Assembly: GCA_030679035.1 (NCBI GenBank) | Contig: JAUXTH010000146.1 | Location: 1-64,000 of the forward strand | DNA: 64,000 nt | Direction: 5' to 3' | Source of the DNA: Methylobacter sp. | GTDB taxonomy: Bacteria; Pseudomonadota; Gammaproteobacteria; Methylococcales; Methylomonadaceae | Shown: in pieces, positions 11,791 through 20,217 of the stretch | How positions within the stretch are numbered: position 1 is the stretch's first letter | Layout of the letters: each line of letters opens with the position of its first letter | Translations under genes and position numbers: made by a program | The notes under the pieces: generated by a model | Told to the model about the DNA's origin: nothing | Databases searched by the model: none | What the model saw: only the letters and a program-made list of their open reading frames with translations

Positions 11791-11930
11791 ATAGCACACG
11801 GATGACACGGATTTGACAGATAAACACTGATAAAAAGATAAAATTTTTAAGGGATACTGTAAGGCGTATAACGCTTAGCTGTTTTAAAAATCCGTTTAAA
11901 CCCGTCTAATCAGTGCTATCCGTGTTCTAT
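11791..11930. repeat. Inverted repeat between ribBA and ribH
   Basis: The left arm ATAGCACACGGATGACACGG continues to ACACTGAT. The right arm ATCAGTGCTATCCGTGTTCTAT is its approximate complement, so the ends form a long imperfect stem across 140 bases. The rest of the 213-base gap (11765-11977) is AT-rich with no gene or riboswitch recognised. Confidence 0.65.
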
Positions 11931-11977
11931 TATTTAAAGATAACAACATTACCCCTTAATCACACGAGAGGAACATC

Positions 11978-12454
11978 ATGTCAACATTAAAAACCTTTGA
12001 AGGGAATTTGCTCGTTCAAGGCGGAAAATTCTGCATCATAGCCTCGCGGTTTAACAGCTTCATCGTTGAACAATTGGAAGCCGGTGCGATTGACGCGCTG
12101 GTGCGACACGGCGCCAATAAAGCGGATATTCATCTGGTTAAGGCCCCCGGCGCGTTCGAGTTGCCGATGGTGGTGCAACGCGTGGCGGCAGCGAAAAAAT
12201 ACGATGCGATTATCGCCTTAGGTGCGGTGATTCGCGGCGGTACGCCGCATTTCGAATATGTCGCCGGCGAATGCGTTAAGGGCTTGGCGCAGGTTTCCCT
12301 ACAATACGGTATCCCAGTCAGTTTTGGCGTATTAACCGTTGACAGTATTGAACAGGCGATAGAACGTGCGGGCACCAAAGCCGGTAATAAAGGCGCGGAA
12401 GCGGCCATGTCGGCCATTGAAATGGTAAGTTTATTTAATAATCTGGAAATATAA
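11978..12454 (+). CDS. ribH: 6,7-dimethyl-8-ribityllumazine synthase
   Basis: This enzyme joins the RibB product to the ribitylamino-pyrimidine to form lumazine, the substrate of RibE, usually in a 60-mer or smaller shell. Recognised by FNSFIVEQL near residue 26, the substrate segment GAFELP and [14 protein letters not shown] near 80-93 with the catalytic histidine, and [11 protein letters not shown]. The 158-residue length is normal. GAGAGGAAC precedes the ATG. The stop overlaps the nusB start by one base. Confidence 0.97.
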   Translation: MSTLKTFEGNLLVQGGKFCIIASRFNSFIVEQLEAGAIDALVRHGANKADIHLVKAPGAFELPMVVQRVAAAKKYDAIIALGAVIRGGTPHFEYVAGECVKGLAQVSLQYGIPVSFGVLTVDSIEQAIERAGTKAGNKGAEAAMSAIEMVSLFNNLEI

Positions 12455-12888
12455 TGAGTCAAGCTCGAACCAATGCCCGAAAGGCTGCTGTACAGGCATT
12501 GTATCAATGGCAGATGGCCGGTCAGGATCTTAGTGAGATCGAACGGCAGTTTCTGGAAGAAGAGCGTTTGAAAGACGCTCAGAAAAGTTATTTTGTTGAG
12601 TTGTTTTACGGTGTGCCTAAAAATCTGGAAGCTATTGACCAAGCGTTGTCGGAATTTGTCGATCGTCCGGTCGATACGATTGATCCGGTTGAAAGGGCGA
12701 TTTTAAGAATAGGCGTGTATGAATTGTTGTACCGATTAAATATGCCGTATCGGGTTGTTTTAAATGAAGGGATTAATCTTGCCAAAGACTTTGGCGCCGA
12801 CGGCAGTCACAAGTATATTAACGGCATACTGGATAAGGTAGCTCAGCAAAAAAGAGCAGTGGAAATTAAGGCGAAAGGCGCAAGGTGA
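12454..12888 (+). CDS. nusB: Transcription antitermination protein NusB
   Basis: NusB binds boxA RNA with NusE (S10) and prevents premature termination in rRNA operons. The all-helical 144-residue protein shows ARKAAVQALYQWQ near the start, VDRPVDTIDPVERAILRIGVYEL in the middle, and the AKDFGADGSHKYINGILDKVA signature near the end. The coding frame overlaps ribH by one base, a common pairing. The last six codons (KAKGAR) and stop lie inside the GGCGAAAGGC-type repeat arm that begins the nusB-thiL gap, so the C-terminus is repeat-derived. Confidence 0.97.
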   Translation: MSQARTNARKAAVQALYQWQMAGQDLSEIERQFLEEERLKDAQKSYFVELFYGVPKNLEAIDQALSEFVDRPVDTIDPVERAILRIGVYELLYRLNMPYRVVLNEGINLAKDFGADGSHKYINGILDKVAQQKRAVEIKAKGAR

Positions 12889-12945
12889 AACGAAAGGCAT
12901 ATACTTTTAGCCTTTAGCCTTTAGCCTTTAGCCTTTAGCCTTTAA
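12868..12945. repeat. Heptad repeat (TTTAGCC)5 with complementary arm
   Basis: AAGGCGAAAGGCGCAAGG begins inside the nusB end. After a short spacer come five perfect tandem TTTAGCC units (12906-12940) and a final TTTAATC. This is the second copy of the element type seen at 5276-5484. It lies ten bases before the thiL ATG, so changes in unit number would alter the thiL leader. Confidence 0.85.
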
Positions 12946-12954
12946 TCTAACCTC

Positions 12955-13890
12955 ATGCCACTCTCCGAGTTTTCCCTAATCCGGCGTTTCTTCACCAAGC
13001 AGCGTATCACCAATCCCTCAACTCGCTTGGGCATAGGCGATGACTGTGCATTGTTGTCCATTCCTGAGGGTTTCGAACTGGCCGTGACCACCGATACCAT
13101 GGTGGAAAACGTGCATTTTTTTGCCGGGGCCGACCCGGAACTGCTGGGCCATAAACTGCTGGCCGTCAATTTGAGCGATCTTGCCGCTATGGGCGCAAAG
13201 CCTGTTTCGGTGACGCTGGCATTAACCCTGCCTAAGGTTGACGAAAACTGGCTGACGGCTTTTGCCCAAGGCTTTTTAAATCTGGCCGAGCGTTATTCAG
13301 TGGACTTGATCGGCGGCGATACCACCTCCGGTCCGTTAACCTTGACCGTCCAAGCTATGGGTTTAGTCCCGAAAGGTCGGGCGCTGATGCGTTCTGCGGC
13401 TAGGCCCGGCGACTTTATCTATATGACCGGTTTTTTGGGTGATGCGGGACTGGGTTTAAAGATAAACCAAGGTTACGACTGTGATGATCCCGAAGCAGCT
13501 TTAACGCGATTTAACCGGCCGGAACCGCAAGTCAAGGCCGGGCGGAGCATAATCGGCGTCGCCAATGCCTGCATCGATTTGTCGGACGGCTTGGCCGGAG
13601 ATTTGGGTCATATTCTGGAGCAAAGCCAAGTCGGCGCGTGTCTCGATTGGGACGCGTTGCCGTTGTCAGAAGCGGTGCTGGCCTACATCAACGATACCGG
13701 CGATTGGTCCATGCCGCTGACTGCCGGGGACGATTACGAACTGTGTTTTACCGTAAGTCCCGAGCAGACAGACAAGTTGACCGTAGCGGCCACCAAAATC
13801 GGCATTATCGAATCCCAGCCGGGTTTGCGCTTGAACAAGTCGGGTCATATCCAACCATTAGAGGTCAAAGGCTTTGAGCATTTTTCTTAA
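12955..13890 (+). CDS. thiL: Thiamine-monophosphate kinase
   Basis: ThiL phosphorylates thiamine monophosphate to thiamine diphosphate with ATP. The 311-residue protein belongs to the PurM/ThiL fold: GIGDDCALL near residue 24 (metal-binding aspartates), TTDTMVENVHF near 44, LSDLAAMGAKP, the glycine-rich DLIGGDTTSG near 120 and the C-terminal DLSDGLAGDL and AGDDYELCF motifs. All are intact. The start codon follows directly on the heptad repeat and has no clear Shine-Dalgarno sequence. It overlaps pgpA by 17 bases. Confidence 0.97.
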   Translation: MPLSEFSLIRRFFTKQRITNPSTRLGIGDDCALLSIPEGFELAVTTDTMVENVHFFAGADPELLGHKLLAVNLSDLAAMGAKPVSVTLALTLPKVDENWLTAFAQGFLNLAERYSVDLIGGDTTSGPLTLTVQAMGLVPKGRALMRSAARPGDFIYMTGFLGDAGLGLKINQGYDCDDPEAALTRFNRPEPQVKAGRSIIGVANACIDLSDGLAGDLGHILEQSQVGACLDWDALPLSEAVLAYINDTGDWSMPLTAGDDYELCFTVSPEQTDKLTVAATKIGIIESQPGLRLNKSGHIQPLEVKGFEHFS

Positions 13891-14380
13891 TACCCGGCTG
13901 GGTAAAAACAAACTGACACCCAGACAGATAATGTCCGATCCGATCCTGTTTCTGGCTTTCGGTTTCGGCTCCGGTCTGGCAAAAAAAGCCCCCGGCACTA
14001 TGGGGACTTTGGCGGCGATACCGGTTTACTGGCTATTTGCGCAAACCAATTTATACGTTTACAGCCTGTTGACGTTGTTCGTCACCGTTGCCGGTATCTG
14101 GATTTGCGATAGTGCCGCAAAAAAGCTTGATGAACATGATTTTGGCGGCATCGTTTGGGATGAGATTGCCGGTTACCTGATAACCCTGTGGCTGGTTCCC
14201 CTTTCCTGGCAAGCCATAGTATTGGGTTTCATTCTGTTCAGGTTCTTCGACATACTCAAACCGTGGCCGATCAAATGGATTGACCGGCAGGTGCACGGCG
14301 GTCTTGGCATCATGCTGGATGATGTGCTGGCGGGTGTGTTTGCAGGCGGTTTGTTGTTTTTGGCGTCAAGTTATTTTTAG
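13874..14380 (+). CDS. pgpA: Phosphatidylglycerophosphatase A
   Basis: An inner-membrane phosphatase that removes phosphate from phosphatidylglycerophosphate in phosphatidylglycerol synthesis. It has the family core FGFGSGLAKKAPGTMGTLAA, the acidic motif IVWDEIAGY and the FRFFDILKPWPI and DDVLAG segments, with about three to four membrane helices. The 168-residue form starting at 13874 includes an N-terminal stretch similar in length to that of E. coli PgpA. A second in-frame ATG at 13931 would give a shorter protein beginning MSDPILF. The thiL-pgpA overlap is typical of gammaproteobacteria. Confidence 0.95.
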   Translation: MSIFLNTRLGKNKLTPRQIMSDPILFLAFGFGSGLAKKAPGTMGTLAAIPVYWLFAQTNLYVYSLLTLFVTVAGIWICDSAAKKLDEHDFGGIVWDEIAGYLITLWLVPLSWQAIVLGFILFRFFDILKPWPIKWIDRQVHGGLGIMLDDVLAGVFAGGLLFLASSYF

Positions 14381-14699
14381 CTTTGGTTTGTGGTTAGCAA
14401 AAAAAAATCGCGGGCAGGGTTCCCGATCCTCTCTTCTAACGCTCTAATTTTCGGAAGCTCCAAAGCATCCGTCGTCGTACGTATCGGCAATAAACGTGGT
14501 CGATTAATCTGTGTATCCTATCTTCGCGTTCTATTGAAAATCCTGAAATGCGATCAGCGTCCAGGATTTTTAGATAAAGAACCCAAGCTTCCTTTGTCAA
14601 TTTCCTAAGCATTGCTTTAGTCTTCAATCTACACAAGTATTGTTGGTGTAAATTCAGGTTAACACACAGAAGCGTAAGCAGTCCCTGACAAGAGAGCTA
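14381..14699. other. pgpA / PAS-phosphatase convergent gap
   Basis: About 320 bases between two converging genes. There are two small overlapping open frames on opposite strands (near 14390-14608 and 14436-14636), neither with a recognisable family or good ribosome site. No clear terminator hairpin with a T run is visible. Confidence 0.5.
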
Positions 14700-17021
14700 T
14701 TAATGCTGCTTAAAAACCATTAACGTAATATCATCGTTAAAGGATGCACTGCGGCGAAATTGCTTTAGTTGCTCCAGCAGTATTTCAATGATGACCTGCG
14801 GGGATTGCTGCGAATGCTGGACAAGAATCTCGCTGACTCGCTGTAGGCCGAAAAACTCGCCCTCGGCGTTTTCAGCTTCGGTTAAGCCGTCGGTATACAG
14901 CAGGATTAAGTCGCCGTGGGTTAGCGTGATGGTTTTTTCTTCAAAAACGACATTTTTGTTTACGCCCAGAATCAACCCTTCTGCATCCAGTTCTCTGCAT
15001 TCGGTTTGAAAAGAGCTGAGCAGTAACGGGGGAGGGTGGCCGGCATTGGCAAAACTTAATTGTTGGTAGGTGATGTCATATTGCAAATAAAACAGGGTGA
15101 TAAAGTAGTCCGATTTGTCCAAATCCTCAAAAAGAAAATTATTGAGGACGCTCAGGGTTTCTGAAGGCGTGCCCGAGCCGCTGGCCTGGGATCGAATGGC
15201 GCTGCGGGTTTCCACCATAAACAGGGCAGGGCCGATTGAATGGCCGGAAACATCGGCAATGATCATGTCCAGGCGGTTCTCGTTACGGTAAAAATAATCA
15301 AAATAGTCGCCGCCAACCTGGTCGGCCGGCAGGCAGAAGCCTGTGACTTCAAAATGAGCGGATTTGATCGGCGCCGAAGGTGACAAGGATGCCTGAATGC
15401 GCTGGGCAATCTTGATTTCACTTTGAGCAATGGCCAAATTGATTTGCGCTTGGCGAATTGCCGCTTCTGTAGCTTTTCGCGTTGTAATGTCAACGATGGT
15501 ACTCAGCACCAGCGTTTCTTCTTTGCTATCGATTAGGCTGAGGCCTATTTCAACGGGAAACTCGGTCCCGTCTTTGCGTAACCCGTAGAGCTCTCGACCC
15601 ACTCCCATAGGTCTGGACACAGGGGCGGCAAGGTAGGCTTGGCGAAGGCCAATATGCGCACTTTGAAAGCGCTTAGGCACTAATATTTCAACCGGTTGGC
15701 CAATTAATTCAGCGCGCGAATAACCGAAAAATACCTCTGTTTGCGAATTGATCATCTCAATCGTTCCTGATTTGTTTACCATAACAATCGCATTGGGCGC
15801 CGATTCAACGGCTTGCCGAAACCGCTGCTCCAGGCGTTTACGCTCGGTGATGTCGTGGATAAAGCCGCTGAATATATACGCGTTACCCAGTTTTAACGGG
15901 GAAAAACTGAGTTCAACAGGAAATTCGGTACCGTCGCGGCGCATCGCGGTTTGCTCAAGCAAGCGATTTATCAACGGGCCGCCCCCGGTGCGCAGGAAAT
16001 GTTCCAATCCCTTACGATGTGTATCGCGCAACCGTGGTGGGATAATGAGCTCATCAAGACGCTGGCCGACGGCTTCATCCTTAGTCCAACCGAATGTTTT
16101 TTCTGCCGGATGATTCCAGTCGGTAATGATGCCGTAAGAATCCATAATCACGATGGCGTTCAGCGAGCTTTCAATAATCAGGCGAATGCGCTTTTCACTT
16201 TCGATCAGCGCATCCTGAAAATGCATCCTGGCGGTAATATCCCGATCGACCCCGCGCCATTTGAGCAGTTTTCCTTCGGCGTTGATTATCGGCAAGCCGG
16301 TTGATTCGGTCAGTATCTGGCGACCGTCTTTGTGTTGATAGTGGGACAGCAACGCATAAAAAGGCCGGTGGCTGGTCGCGTGGCGCTGCTGGTTTGCTTT
16401 ATCCTGAGGTGTTAAAAATTCGGTATAGTGTTTACCTAGCACTTCATCCGGACTATAGCCCAGTATTTGGCTAACAGCAGCACTGCTATAGTTATAGTAG
16501 CCATTAGGATCCTGCTCCCATAACCACTCGCCGGCCATTTCCGCCATTTGTCGAAAACGTCTTTCGCTTTCGGCCAACGCTGATTCGGCGCTGAGGCATT
16601 CAGAAGCCTCTTCGACTCCGCTCAGGACAGGCCCTTCGGCGTTGCTCAGGACAGGCTTGTCCTGAATCAGTAAAACAATGTCGGTTTTATTGGGAGTCTG
16701 GGTAGATAAGGCAGTTAACGAGATGAAGGCTCGGACTTTGTTGTTTGCCTTGGTGACTATTTCGCCTACAAAGCTTTGGTTGGTGTTTCCAGCAGCCATG
16801 GCGGAAAAAGCTGCTTGCCATAACGCCTTGTCGCTTCCGGCAGCGTAGATAAGGTCAACAGGCTTGCCGATCAGATCTTGCCCGCTATAGCCTAAAAACG
16901 TAGCGGCGGAAGGGCTAAGTTGTTTAATGCAGGGTGCAGCATTCTCTGAATGAACCTGCTCAAGAATAAGAATGTGGGGGCCGGGCTGTTGCATGAATTG
17001 GGTGAATTTAAACAAGTTCAT
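14700..17021 (-). CDS. Multi-PAS sensor with SpoIIE/RsbU-type PP2C phosphatase
   Basis: A 773-residue cytoplasmic signalling protein. Four PAS-type domains are visible: residues about 10-120, 150-270, 275-395 and 400-520, the last three with PAC-like closings (WRGVDRDITAR, FSGFIHDITERK, LSTIVDITTRK). Residues from about 540 are a SpoIIE/RsbU serine phosphatase domain with QVGGDYFD, the metal-binding IADVSGHSIGPAL and the terminal SFNDDITLMVF. Such proteins dephosphorylate STAS-domain anti-anti-sigma factors; a STAS gene lies at 46.6 kb but a partnership is only speculation. A 16-residue repeat-derived insert lies between the first two PAS domains. It is the last gene of the minus-strand adhesin/second-messenger run, 97 bases after tpsB. 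Confidence 0.9.
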   Translation of the reverse strand: MNLFKFTQFMQQPGPHILILEQVHSENAAPCIKQLSPSAATFLGYSGQDLIGKPVDLIYAAGSDKALWQAAFSAMAAGNTNQSFVGEIVTKANNKVRAFISLTALSTQTPNKTDIVLLIQDKPVLSNAEGPVLSGVEEASECLSAESALAESERRFRQMAEMAGEWLWEQDPNGYYNYSSAAVSQILGYSPDEVLGKHYTEFLTPQDKANQQRHATSHRPFYALLSHYQHKDGRQILTESTGLPIINAEGKLLKWRGVDRDITARMHFQDALIESEKRIRLIIESSLNAIVIMDSYGIITDWNHPAEKTFGWTKDEAVGQRLDELIIPPRLRDTHRKGLEHFLRTGGGPLINRLLEQTAMRRDGTEFPVELSFSPLKLGNAYIFSGFIHDITERKRLEQRFRQAVESAPNAIVMVNKSGTIEMINSQTEVFFGYSRAELIGQPVEILVPKRFQSAHIGLRQAYLAAPVSRPMGVGRELYGLRKDGTEFPVEIGLSLIDSKEETLVLSTIVDITTRKATEAAIRQAQINLAIAQSEIKIAQRIQASLSPSAPIKSAHFEVTGFCLPADQVGGDYFDYFYRNENRLDMIIADVSGHSIGPALFMVETRSAIRSQASGSGTPSETLSVLNNFLFEDLDKSDYFITLFYLQYDITYQQLSFANAGHPPPLLLSSFQTECRELDAEGLILGVNKNVVFEEKTITLTHGDLILLYTDGLTEAENAEGEFFGLQRVSEILVQHSQQSPQVIIEILLEQLKQFRRSASFNDDITLMVFKQH
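16610..16657. repeat. Two 24-bp repeat units inside the PAS-phosphatase gene
   Basis: Two tandem 24-base units, both with CTCAGGACAGGC, lie in the coding frame (16610-16633 and 16634-16657) and add two 8-residue units, PVLSNAEG and PVLSGVEE, to the linker after the first PAS domain. The unit resembles the CTTCGACAAGCTCAGGACAGG repeat found between genes in many bacterial genomes. The 24-base length keeps the frame. Confidence 0.85.
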
Positions 17022-17118
17022 CGTCCGGTCACCTGAATTGCCGCTAAAGTTGTAAAGGTGGATTCGCTGATAGGCAGTCCACCGTCACCTTGATTTTGCA
17101 GATAATATGACTAAACCG

Positions 17119-18735
17119 TCAATACTTAAACACAATATTGGCATGAATGCGGTTATTACCGGCCTTGGTTGTCCCCGCCTCAACCGTGTCCAGCGCCGTG
17201 GCGAAGGCAATATTGCCCATGAAATACTCACGCCATTGATAGCGCGCGCCAATTCCCGTGCCGCTCAGGTTCCAGTCCTTGACTTGTCCCGCCGTTATGC
17301 TTTGCAGGCGACCGTGTCCATAATCGTAAAAGGCAAATAGGTTGATTTTTTGCCCTTCGATTGCGCTCAGGGTTGGTAACGCGGGCGTGGTGATTTCAAA
17401 TTTTACAATCTGACCGCTATCGGCTCCTGTTTCGCGTTGTTCATAGCCTCGCACATCAAAACTGCCGCCTATGCCGAGTTGCTCTCCGGCTATCAGCGGG
17501 CCGTGACTTTGCTGACCGGTCAGGGTGGTTTGTAATAGCCAGTCTTTAACATTGACTGAAAAATTGCTGCCGTAGCGCAGCAAGTCCCAGTTTTGCTTCG
17601 CATTAAAGCGGGCCGCTTGGTAATGTGCATCGGTATTGTGTCCGCCGAAGTCGGTATTGCCCACCCACTGTACATAATAGCCGGTATGGGTGTTTTGCCA
17701 GGGATATTCGCCTTTATAAAGCACACTAAACGGCGCACTGCGGACATTGGCGCCCAATTGGGTATTTTGGAATTGAATATCATTGATGAAATAGCGGTTA
17801 TCAATGCCAAAATCCAGGCTATGTTCGTATTTGCCTAGTTTGGGTAAATACTGCTGATAATGGATGCCATACATTTCACCCGATCCGGTGACCGTTAAAT
17901 CGGTAGCAACCGTGCCCGTATTAACCGAGGAGTTGGCATAATAGGCGCTTAGCCAGCCTTTGAGTCGATAGATAGGCAGACTGTAACTGCCCCCGTATTG
18001 TTGAACTTTTTCGGACTGATCAGGGGAGGTCGAGTAACTGGCGTTGACGATATGATCCAGTCCCCATAAATTGCTGTACTGTAACGCGCCGGTCATCCGG
18101 TAATCACCCGAAGTCTTTGTGCCGTAATTATTGAAAATTAAAGATGCCTGATAGGGTCGATGTTCGGACACTGCAACATTAGCGTCCAATTTATCAGGGG
18201 TTTTACTGGGTTTGAAGATGACTTGCACCTGTTTGGAAGGATGCTTATTGGCTACTTTAATGGCTTCGGCCAAATCCTGGGTATTGGGTGACGACTCCTG
18301 CTTATTTAGGACGGGTAAACTGGCGACGATGTTGTCTTGGCTAAAGTATTTATTCCCGGTCACTTCGATTTCGCCCAGGGTAAAGGAGATAACTTGCAGT
18401 TTTACATCGCCGGTCGCCAAAGTTTGCGGCGGCACTATAACCCGATAAAACGGATAGCCTTGTTCGCGAATAATCTGCTCAAGCGCCTTGCTGACTTCCT
18501 GTAGTTCTTTAAGCGTGTAGGGTCTATTTTGTAACGGCTTAAAATAGTCGTCTATAAATGCTTGGGAAAGCGGCGACAAGCCTTCAACCGAAAAACGCTT
18601 AACGTCGAACTTGAATTCCTGCGGCGCTTCAGCTTGGCAAAGTGTTGGTGGGATTAATAAGCATAGACCGGCAGCGAATAAGGCTACTCTAACTAACTGG
18701 CCTGTAAACCAATGATTTTTTTGTTGTTTTTTCAT
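17119..18735 (-). CDS. TpsB outer-membrane transporter (ShlB/FhaC family)
   Basis: The outer-membrane pore of a two-partner secretion system, expected to export the TpsA protein encoded upstream. It has a signal peptide (cleavage probable after LCQA near residue 36), a POTRA domain opening FSVEGLSPL, a second POTRA around GEIEVTGNKYFS, and a 16-strand barrel from about residue 190. The conserved L6-loop VRGYE motif is present (GGSFDVRGYE) and the protein ends in an aromatic-Lys-Tyr (VFKY) barrel end. The 538-residue length is normal. It lies 54 bases downstream of the FecR-domain gene. Confidence 0.93.
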   Translation of the reverse strand: MKKQQKNHWFTGQLVRVALFAAGLCLLIPPTLCQAEAPQEFKFDVKRFSVEGLSPLSQAFIDDYFKPLQNRPYTLKELQEVSKALEQIIREQGYPFYRVIVPPQTLATGDVKLQVISFTLGEIEVTGNKYFSQDNIVASLPVLNKQESSPNTQDLAEAIKVANKHPSKQVQVIFKPSKTPDKLDANVAVSEHRPYQASLIFNNYGTKTSGDYRMTGALQYSNLWGLDHIVNASYSTSPDQSEKVQQYGGSYSLPIYRLKGWLSAYYANSSVNTGTVATDLTVTGSGEMYGIHYQQYLPKLGKYEHSLDFGIDNRYFINDIQFQNTQLGANVRSAPFSVLYKGEYPWQNTHTGYYVQWVGNTDFGGHNTDAHYQAARFNAKQNWDLLRYGSNFSVNVKDWLLQTTLTGQQSHGPLIAGEQLGIGGSFDVRGYEQRETGADSGQIVKFEITTPALPTLSAIEGQKINLFAFYDYGHGRLQSITAGQVKDWNLSGTGIGARYQWREYFMGNIAFATALDTVEAGTTKAGNNRIHANIVFKY

Positions 18736-18789
18736 GACTTTTTTGCGTTGTATAGCCGAATCGGTTTCAGCGTTTCCTGTATAGAGAGA

Positions 18790-20217
18790 TTAACAACCAT
18801 CGGCTGAGTCGTCTGTAGTGCTGTTAAATGAGCCGTCATTGGCAGCCGGATTGTTACCGGATGGATTATTGTTGTGTGTCGTATCATTCGGTTGAACAGG
18901 AGCCGTCTTTGTTTCGCCATTCTTGTTGGTGGAGCCGGTTTCGCCTTCTTTTACTGAAGTTTTTTCGCCTTTGCTATTCTGAACGCCGGCATTCCCGCTA
19001 ATAGGGGTAACGCGCGTGTCTCCTTTGGCGGCGGCAGGCTTTTCCTTGAATACGTCTTTAGGGTCGGATTTATTGGCATCCGGTCTGGGCGGGTCATTGG
19101 GCTTGGGGCTAGACGGCGGTGTGTTATATATCTGCGGCGTTGAAGACGGATCCTTCATGGAGAGGGTTTGCCCCTCCCGGACATCGTATTCTGTATTATC
19201 CTGAGTTCTGACAAAAGTTGCGTCTTTCCAGGTTTCCTGTTTAAGATTCGACCCGTCTGTATCAGTGTCAGAACCGGAGCCTCTTATGCCGATAGTGGCG
19301 ACCGGGGTGTCCAAGGTATAGGCGCCGTGATCGGCTTTGCCGATGCTGCCGGTTAGCGCCCGCAAACCGCCGGTTGCCAAGCGCAATAACACCTGGTCTT
19401 TTTTGTCTTTAATCTGATAGTTATATTGTTTAATATCCATTTCACTGCTGGCTTTCAGGGTTATTTTTTGGCCGTCAGGAAATAATAAAAGCGCATAACT
19501 CTCCTGTTCGCTGGAAATGGAGTCGGAGTTATACACGGCGTTGCCTAACGACAAGGGACGCTCTTTCGCATTCTTGTCGGCACGGTTTATAGCGCTTACC
19601 TCACCTTTTATCTCAACTACCCGAGCCACTGGACTTTTCTCGGTTCTTACCGCATTGGCTTCGGCTTCTTTTTTGGATCTGTCTTCGCACTCCTTGTCGC
19701 AAATGCCTACATTGAATTCAGCTTTTTTGGATTCGGGTTTAATAGTGGCGGTCGGGGTTTTTATTTGAAAACTTTCAGGATTATCTTTGGCAATATCGCC
19801 GGTGTTGGCATTTACGCTGCCTTGATGCAACACTAATTGTGCGGTTTTGTTGGCGGACTGATTGTCGTAATGATCGATAGTAAAGTTACTGTCTGGACGC
19901 ACGGTCACTTTGGCGCCGTCGGTAAATTCAATGATTACAAAGCTGCGCTCGGTCGTCTGGATATTGTCGCCCTGAAAAATTTCTGCGTCTTTGCCGAGAA
20001 TTCGCGGCGCAGCTCCCGGTTGCTGGGCGGCATTACTGCCTTTGGCAAAACTGATATGACCGACGACTTGAGAGCCCGCATAGACGGGCAGGGCAACGGC
20101 TAAGCCAATTATCGACAGGCTCAGGGGCAAGCACAGCCGAAGGCCGTAACGTTTAAGGGCATTGGCTATTCGAACAGGCATGGTCTCTCTACAAAAAGAG
20201 GATGAATAAATTATCAT
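18790..20217 (-). CDS. Secreted double FecR-domain protein
   Basis: A 475-residue exported protein with two FecR-like beta domains (about residues 50-165 and 195-330), each with a DGAKVTV or DGQKITL core and a TPTATI or TPVATIGIRG motif. The C-terminal third is low-complexity (Pro, Asn, Lys, Asp, Thr) and the protein ends in Cys. Two starts are possible: the ATG at 20217 overlapping the tpsA stop (ATGA) with GGAG upstream, or the ATG at 20181, which begins a more compact signal peptide ending near PVYA. No TonB receptor, sigma factor or transmembrane FecR context is present, so this is probably a periplasmic or surface protein working with the TPS pair rather than an iron regulator. Confidence 0.85.
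   Translation of the reverse strand: MIIYSSSFCRETMPVRIANALKRYGLRLCLPLSLSIIGLAVALPVYAGSQVVGHISFAKGSNAAQQPGAAPRILGKDAEIFQGDNIQTTERSFVIIEFTDGAKVTVRPDSNFTIDHYDNQSANKTAQLVLHQGSVNANTGDIAKDNPESFQIKTPTATIKPESKKAEFNVGICDKECEDRSKKEAEANAVRTEKSPVARVVEIKGEVSAINRADKNAKERPLSLGNAVYNSDSISSEQESYALLLFPDGQKITLKASSEMDIKQYNYQIKDKKDQVLLRLATGGLRALTGSIGKADHGAYTLDTPVATIGIRGSGSDTDTDGSNLKQETWKDATFVRTQDNTEYDVREGQTLSMKDPSSTPQIYNTPPSSPKPNDPPRPDANKSDPKDVFKEKPAAAKGDTRVTPISGNAGVQNSKGEKTSVKEGETGSTNKNGETKTAPVQPNDTTHNNNPSGNNPAANDGSFNSTTDDSADGC

Noticed and set aside
14436-14636. Small open frames on both strands between pgpA and the PAS phosphatase
   Set aside because: They overlap each other on opposite strands, match no family that I recognise and lack ribosome sites.
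18790-20217. FecR protein as a ferric-citrate-type iron regulator
   Set aside because: There is no ECF sigma factor or TonB receptor nearby. The protein has a signal peptide, two FecR domains and a low-complexity tail, and it is tied to secretion genes.
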